A stretch of 64,000 bases of DNA from Kocuria turfanensis (GTDB lineage: Bacteria > Actinomycetota > Actinomycetes > Actinomycetales > Micrococcaceae): positions 3,123,981-3,187,980 of the forward strand of contig NZ_CP014480.1 in NCBI RefSeq assembly GCF_001580365.1. The letters are read 5' to 3'. Positions 60,209 to 64,000 of this stretch are shown piece by piece (the first letter of the stretch is position 1; the number at the start of each line of letters is the position of its first letter). The notes under the pieces were generated by a model that ran no database searches, was not told the origin of the DNA, and was given only the letters and a program-made list of their open reading frames with translations. A program made the position numbers and the translations under genes.

Positions 60209-62806
60209 TCAGGCGTTGGCCACGAGCCCCAGCTCCGCCTTGTCGGCGAGGTGGGGGTGGGCGGGCAGCACCCGCACGGTGTAGCCGAAGGGCCCGGAAC
60301 GGTCCACGGTGATCGTGCCGCAGAACTTGTGCCGCCCGCCCCCGAGGTCGCCGGTCGGGCGCAGGCTCGCGTACTTGCGCTCGTGGATGTGGTCGGTCTC
60401 CGAGACGCGGCCGTAGCCGATCTCCGCGCAGACGTCCTCCGGGGCCAGCGAGCCGAGGGTGACGTAGGCGCACACGGAGAGCTCGTCGCCGATCTGCGGG
60501 TCCTGGGCCACGCCCTCGGTGTCGACGTGCTCCACCGAGACCTGGCCCCAGGCCTGGCGCACGCGCCCGATCCACCGGGACTTCGCGCGCGCGGCGGCGT
60601 GCCCGTCCTCGGCGGCCCGGCGTCCCGAGACGGCGGCGGGGACGTAGAGATCCCGCACGTAGTCCTCGAGCATCCGCTTGGCCGAGACGCGGGGGCCCAG
60701 CGTCGCCAGGGTGTGCCGGACCATGGCCAGCCACTGGTGCGGCACCACGTCCGTGCCCGGCTCGGAGGCGTCGGCCGCCTCCCCGTAGAAGCGGGGCGCC
60801 ACGTGGTTCTCGATGAGCTCGTAGAGGGCGGCCGCCTCGATGTCGTCGCGCTCGTCCGGGTGGGCGCCCTCGTCCGCGGTGGGGATGGCCCAGCCGTTCT
60901 GGCCGTCGTACATCTCGTCCCACCAGCCGTCGAGCACCGACAGGTTCAGCCCGCCGTTGAGGGCGGCCTTCATCCCCGAGGTGCCGCAGGCCTCCAGCGG
61001 TCGCAGCGGGTTGTTCAGCCACACGTCGCAGCCCGGGAACAGGGTCCGGGCCATCGCGATGTCGTAGTTGGGCAGGAAGACGATCCGGTGGCGCACCTCC
61101 GGGTCGTCCGTGAAGCGCACGAGGTCCTGGATCAGCCGCTTGCCCTGCTCGTCCGCCGGGTGGGACTTCCCCGCGACCACGAGCTGCACCGGGCGCTCCG
61201 GGTCCAGCAGGATCTTCTTGAGCCGCTGCGGGTCCCGCAGCATGAGCGTGAGCCGCTTGTAGGTGGGCACCCGGCGGGCGAAGCCGATCGTCAGCACCCC
61301 GGGGTCGAGGACCGAGTCGGTCCAGCCGAGCTCGGCGTCCGCGAGGCCGCGCTTCTTCCAGGAGGCCCGCAGCCGGGCCCGGACGTCCTCCACCAGGCGG
61401 GTGCGCAGCTCCCGGCGCACCGCCCAGAGCTCGGCGTCGTCCACGCCGTAGATCCGCCGCCACCGCGCGGCCCGGTTGAGGTCGGAGCCCATCGGGTCCA
61501 GGGCGAGCTCCGCCATGCGGGGGTCGATCCAGGTCATGACGTGCACGCCGTTGGTGATGGAGCCGATCGGCACCTCGTCCTCGTCGAAGCCCGGCCACAG
61601 CCCCCGGAACATGCCGCGGGAGACCACGCCGTGCAGCTTGGCCACGCCGTTGGCGCGCTGGGCCAGGCGCAGGCCCATCACCGCCATGTTGAACTTGGAC
61701 GGGTCGCCGTCGTCGTAGTCCTCCGCGCCGAGGGACAGGACGTTGGCCGTGGGGACGGCCGGGGCGAGACCGGCGTTGAAGAAGTGCTCGATCTGCGCCC
61801 GCTCGAACCGGTCGATGCCCGCGGGCACCGGGGTGTGGGTCGTGAACACGGTCGCCGAGCGCACCGAGGCCAGCGCCTCGTCCCAGGTCAGCGGTTCGCT
61901 CCCGTCGGAGGGCTCCATGAGCTCCGCGATCCGCTCGATGCCCAGGAACCCGGCGTGGCCCTCGTTGCAGTGGAAGACCTCCGGGGCCGGCGCCCCGGTC
62001 AGCCGGGAGAACGTGCGCAGGGCGCGGATCCCGCCCATCCCGAGCAGCAGTTCCTGCTGCAGCCGGTGGTCGCCGCCGCCGCCGTAGAGGCGGTCGGTGA
62101 CGCTGCGGGCGTGGTCGTCGTTGTCCGGGATGTCGGAGTCGAGCAGGAGCAGCGGCACGCGCCCCACGTCGGCGCGCCAGATCTGCGCGGACAGCGAGCG
62201 GCCGTTGGGCAGCGGGAGGGTGATCCGCGCGGGCGTCCCGTCCTCCTCCCGCAGCAGGGCCAGGGGCATCCCGTCCGGGTCGAGCACCGGATAGGACTCC
62301 TGCTGCCAGGCGTCGCGGGAGAGCGACTGCTTGAAGTACCCGTGCTGGTAGAACAGGCCCACGCCCACGACCGGCACACCGAGGTCCGAGGCGCTCTTGA
62401 GGTGGTCCCCGGCGAGGATGCCCAGCCCGCCCGAGTACTGGGGCAGCACGGAGGTCACGCCGTACTCGGCCGAGAAGTAGGCGATGGCCCGGGGGGCGTC
62501 CTCGGTCTGGGTCTTCTGGTACCACAGCTCGTCGGTGAGGTAGCGCTCCAGATCGGCGTCGAGCTCCTCGATCCGCCGCACGGTGGCGGGGTCCTCGGCG
62601 ATCTGCTGGATCTCCTCCCGGGTGAGGGAGCCCAGCAGCTTGACCGGGTCGCCGTGCACGGTCTCCCAGGCCTGCGGATTGAGATCCGCGAACAGCTGTT
62701 CGGTCGGCCGGTGCCAGGACCAGCGGAGGTTCCTCGCGAGACGGCTCAGAGGGGCGATGGACTCCGGCAGCACGGTGCGCACGGTGAATCTACGGATTGC
62801 CTTCAC
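60209..62806 (-). CDS. glgP: Alpha-glucan (glycogen/maltodextrin) phosphorylase
   Basis: An 865-residue protein, GTG 62806, with minus-strand TAGTCT (62813-62818) 6 bases upstream. It has the DUF3417 N-terminal region common in actinobacterial and thermophile phosphorylases (ARNLRWSWHRPTEQLFADLN), then AYFSAEYGVTSVLPQYSGGLG and FHCNEGHAGFLGIERIAEL. The PLP-lysine region is EACGTSGMKAALNGGLNLSV (Lys about 610). It releases glucose-1-phosphate from glucan ends. It is divergent from glgE. Confidence 0.94.
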   Translation of the reverse strand: MKAIRRFTVRTVLPESIAPLSRLARNLRWSWHRPTEQLFADLNPQAWETVHGDPVKLLGSLTREEIQQIAEDPATVRRIEELDADLERYLTDELWYQKTQTEDAPRAIAYFSAEYGVTSVLPQYSGGLGILAGDHLKSASDLGVPVVGVGLFYQHGYFKQSLSRDAWQQESYPVLDPDGMPLALLREEDGTPARITLPLPNGRSLSAQIWRADVGRVPLLLLDSDIPDNDDHARSVTDRLYGGGGDHRLQQELLLGMGGIRALRTFSRLTGAPAPEVFHCNEGHAGFLGIERIAELMEPSDGSEPLTWDEALASVRSATVFTTHTPVPAGIDRFERAQIEHFFNAGLAPAVPTANVLSLGAEDYDDGDPSKFNMAVMGLRLAQRANGVAKLHGVVSRGMFRGLWPGFDEDEVPIGSITNGVHVMTWIDPRMAELALDPMGSDLNRAARWRRIYGVDDAELWAVRRELRTRLVEDVRARLRASWKKRGLADAELGWTDSVLDPGVLTIGFARRVPTYKRLTLMLRDPQRLKKILLDPERPVQLVVAGKSHPADEQGKRLIQDLVRFTDDPEVRHRIVFLPNYDIAMARTLFPGCDVWLNNPLRPLEACGTSGMKAALNGGLNLSVLDGWWDEMYDGQNGWAIPTADEGAHPDERDDIEAAALYELIENHVAPRFYGEAADASEPGTDVVPHQWLAMVRHTLATLGPRVSAKRMLEDYVRDLYVPAAVSGRRAAEDGHAAARAKSRWIGRVRQAWGQVSVEHVDTEGVAQDPQIGDELSVCAYVTLGSLAPEDVCAEIGYGRVSETDHIHERKYASLRPTGDLGGGRHKFCGTITVDRSGPFGYTVRVLPAHPHLADKAELGLVANA

Positions 62807-62959
62807 GCGGTCAGACTACCGGTGACCCGGCGGGAACCGGCCGTGTCCTCGCCCGGTCGTCGCCCGGGCGCGCCGGGCGCGCCCGCCGGGACGGGAACAC
62901 TGCCGAGCCCTTCGACAGCGGGCTTAACGATCGCGGGGTTTGTCGCTAACGTGTTCCAG
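62807..62959. promoter_or_regulatory. Divergent promoter region, glgP / glgE
   Basis: The glgE promoter is well formed: TTAACG (62924-62929), 17 bases, TAACGT (62947-62952), then 7 bases to the GTG at 62960. The glgP -10 TAGTCT (62813-62818, minus) is 6 bases from its GTG. The middle is GC-rich and carries no obvious operator. Confidence 0.65.
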
Positions 62960-64000
62960 GTGAGCCAAGCCAACACGCCGTCCCCGTCCGACCCGGCCGC
63001 GAGCCCGGCCGGCACGTCCGCCCCCGACCTCCCGACGACTTCCGCCGCCGAGGCGGCCGTTCCCGGCGACGGGGCCGCAGTCCCGGCCGAGCCGCCGGCG
63101 AAGAAGGCCCCGGCGCGCCGCAGGGCCTCCACCGCCAAGAAGGCCGCGGACGCCGCGTCCGTGGAGGACGAGCCGGGCATCTCCGTGGTGCCCGCGGCGG
63201 AGCCCAGCACCCGCGCGCGCAGGACCTCGACCCCGAAGACGTCGACGGCCAAGACGCCCACCGCCAAGACGGCGTCGGCGCGGACGTCGACCGCGAAGAC
63301 CTCCACCGCGAAGACCTCCACGGCGAAGACCCCGGCCGCCCGGACGTCGACGACGAAGAAGGCCGCGACCACGCGCAAGGCCCCGGCCACGCGCAGGAAG
63401 GCCGCCGGGTCGGCGTTCTCCCGCGAGGACCTGGTCTACGGCCGGATCCCGATCGTGGGCGTGAGCCCCGTGGTCGAGGACGGGCGCTTCCCGGCCAAGG
63501 CCCTGCCGGGCGAGTCGATCCGGGTGGGCGCCACCGTGTTCCGGGAGGGCCACGACGCCCTCGGCGTCACCGCGGTGCTCTACGACCCGCAGGGCACCGA
63601 GGCCGAGCGGGTGCCCATGGTCCTGACCACTCCTGGCACCGACCGCTACGAGGCGTGGCTGACCCCGACCTCCGAGGGCGCGTGGACCTTCGCCGTCGAG
63701 GGCTGGGGCGACCTCTACGAGACCTGGCGGCACGCCGCCGAGATCAAGGTCGGCGTGGGCCAGGACGTCGAGCTGATGATGGCCGAGGGCGTGGTCCTCT
63801 TCGACCGCGCCGCCGCGGAGCCCGGGCGCCCGGACTCCGACGTCGAGCTGTTCCGCTCCGCCTCCCGCGCGCTGGGCAACCAGGAGCTGCCCGCCGAGCA
63901 CCGGCTCGAGGCCGGCACCTCGGCCGAGGTCCTGGCCGCCGTCGCCGAGCGCCCGCTGCGCGACCTCGTCACCGAGAGCCGCCGCTATCCGCTGAAGGTC
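62960..64000 (+). CDS. glgE: GlgE-type maltosyltransferase, N-terminal part with Lys/Thr-rich tail (cut by window end)
   Basis: 347 codons are visible from GTG 62960. An in-frame GTG three codons earlier overlaps the -10 box. From about residue 153 the GlgE N-terminal domain is clear: EDLVYGRIPIVGVSPVVEDG, FPAKALPGESIRVGATVFRE and FAVEGWGDLYETWRHAAEIK. Before it stands a roughly 150-residue extension found in few GlgE proteins. It is Ala/Pro-rich to residue 85, then has about nine pentads of the type [KR]-T-[SP]-[TA]-[AP] (residues 88-132) and a basic end (TTKKAATTRKAPATRRKAAG). That part resembles histone H1/HupB C-terminal tails. GlgE polymerises maltose-1-phosphate into alpha-glucan. The GH13 catalytic domain is beyond the window. 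Confidence 0.88.
   Translation, partial: MSQANTPSPSDPAASPAGTSAPDLPTTSAAEAAVPGDGAAVPAEPPAKKAPARRRASTAKKAADAASVEDEPGISVVPAAEPSTRARRTSTPKTSTAKTPTAKTASARTSTAKTSTAKTSTAKTPAARTSTTKKAATTRKAPATRRKAAGSAFSREDLVYGRIPIVGVSPVVEDGRFPAKALPGESIRVGATVFREGHDALGVTAVLYDPQGTEAERVPMVLTTPGTDRYEAWLTPTSEGAWTFAVEGWGDLYETWRHAAEIKVGVGQDVELMMAEGVVLFDRAAAEPGRPDSDVELFRSASRALGNQELPAEHRLEAGTSAEVLAAVAERPLRDLVTESRRYPLKV

Overview
The window is very GC-rich (roughly 73-75% by eye) and densely coded. It looks like the chromosome of a Micrococcaceae actinobacterium, most likely Kocuria or a close relative. This is inferred from CarD, SenX3-RegX3, GlgE, DUF2516, a RecQ-phosphoribosyltransferase fusion, a glutaminase-STAS-cNMP fusion, and many genes whose -10 box sits 6-7 bases before the start codon (leaderless mRNAs). 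There is no integrase, transposase, CRISPR array or rRNA. It reads as core chromosome with a few accessory patches.

Layout. 0-9 kb: end of a PhoU-like DUF47 gene, a conserved hypothetical, the glutaminase fusion, tRNA-Lys(UUU), small proteins, a PstS-type lipoprotein, a DUF2254 membrane protein and an MFS exporter. 8.7-13.4 kb: an AMP-forming acyl-CoA synthetase, then a 638-base non-coding stretch packed with hairpins (including a 6C-RNA-like array), then the RecQ fusion. 13.4-19.5 kb: a surface-glycan group of two glycosyltransferases, a membrane acyltransferase and a flippase. 19.6-25 kb: tRNA-Ser(GCU), a GerW-like protein, a PF04020 membrane protein, a prolyl oligopeptidase and an FAD protein. 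25-26.3 kb: an AbiEi/DUF559 nuclease-like gene bracketed by copies of one palindrome. 26.3-31.2 kb: a secreted nuclease and a secreted 5'-nucleotidase that share a C-terminal tail. 31.4-35 kb: tRNA-Ser(UGA), photolyase, quinone oxidoreductase and two hypothetical genes.

35-41.5 kb holds the most unusual protein-coding module. A tightly overlapping minus-strand operon encodes a response regulator, a PP2C phosphatase, a BcsA-like synthase, a STAS antagonist and a RsbW-like ATPase, and faces a histidine kinase across a 28-base divergent promoter. It looks like a partner-switch circuit attached to a polysaccharide synthase. An in-frame amber codon separates regulator from phosphatase where the family normally has glutamine.

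41.6-64 kb is mostly housekeeping: tRNA-Thr(CGU), a phosphonatase-like HAD protein, HutD/Ves, a TAP-like hydrolase, holB-tmk, a Cys/Met-metabolism PLP enzyme, gpmA, phoU / senX3-regX3 with a PHO-box-like operator, carD-ispD-ispF-cysS-rlmB, and a glycogen/alpha-glucan group glgX, glgP and glgE (glgE cut by the window end). GlgE carries a histone-H1-like Lys/Thr/Ala pentad tail.

Main candidates for new biology: the C6-loop hairpin array at 10.78-10.95 kb, the palindrome-bracketed AbiEi/DUF559 gene, the partner-switch/synthase module with its amber codon, the shared C-terminal tail of the two secreted phosphohydrolases, and the H1-like tail on GlgE.
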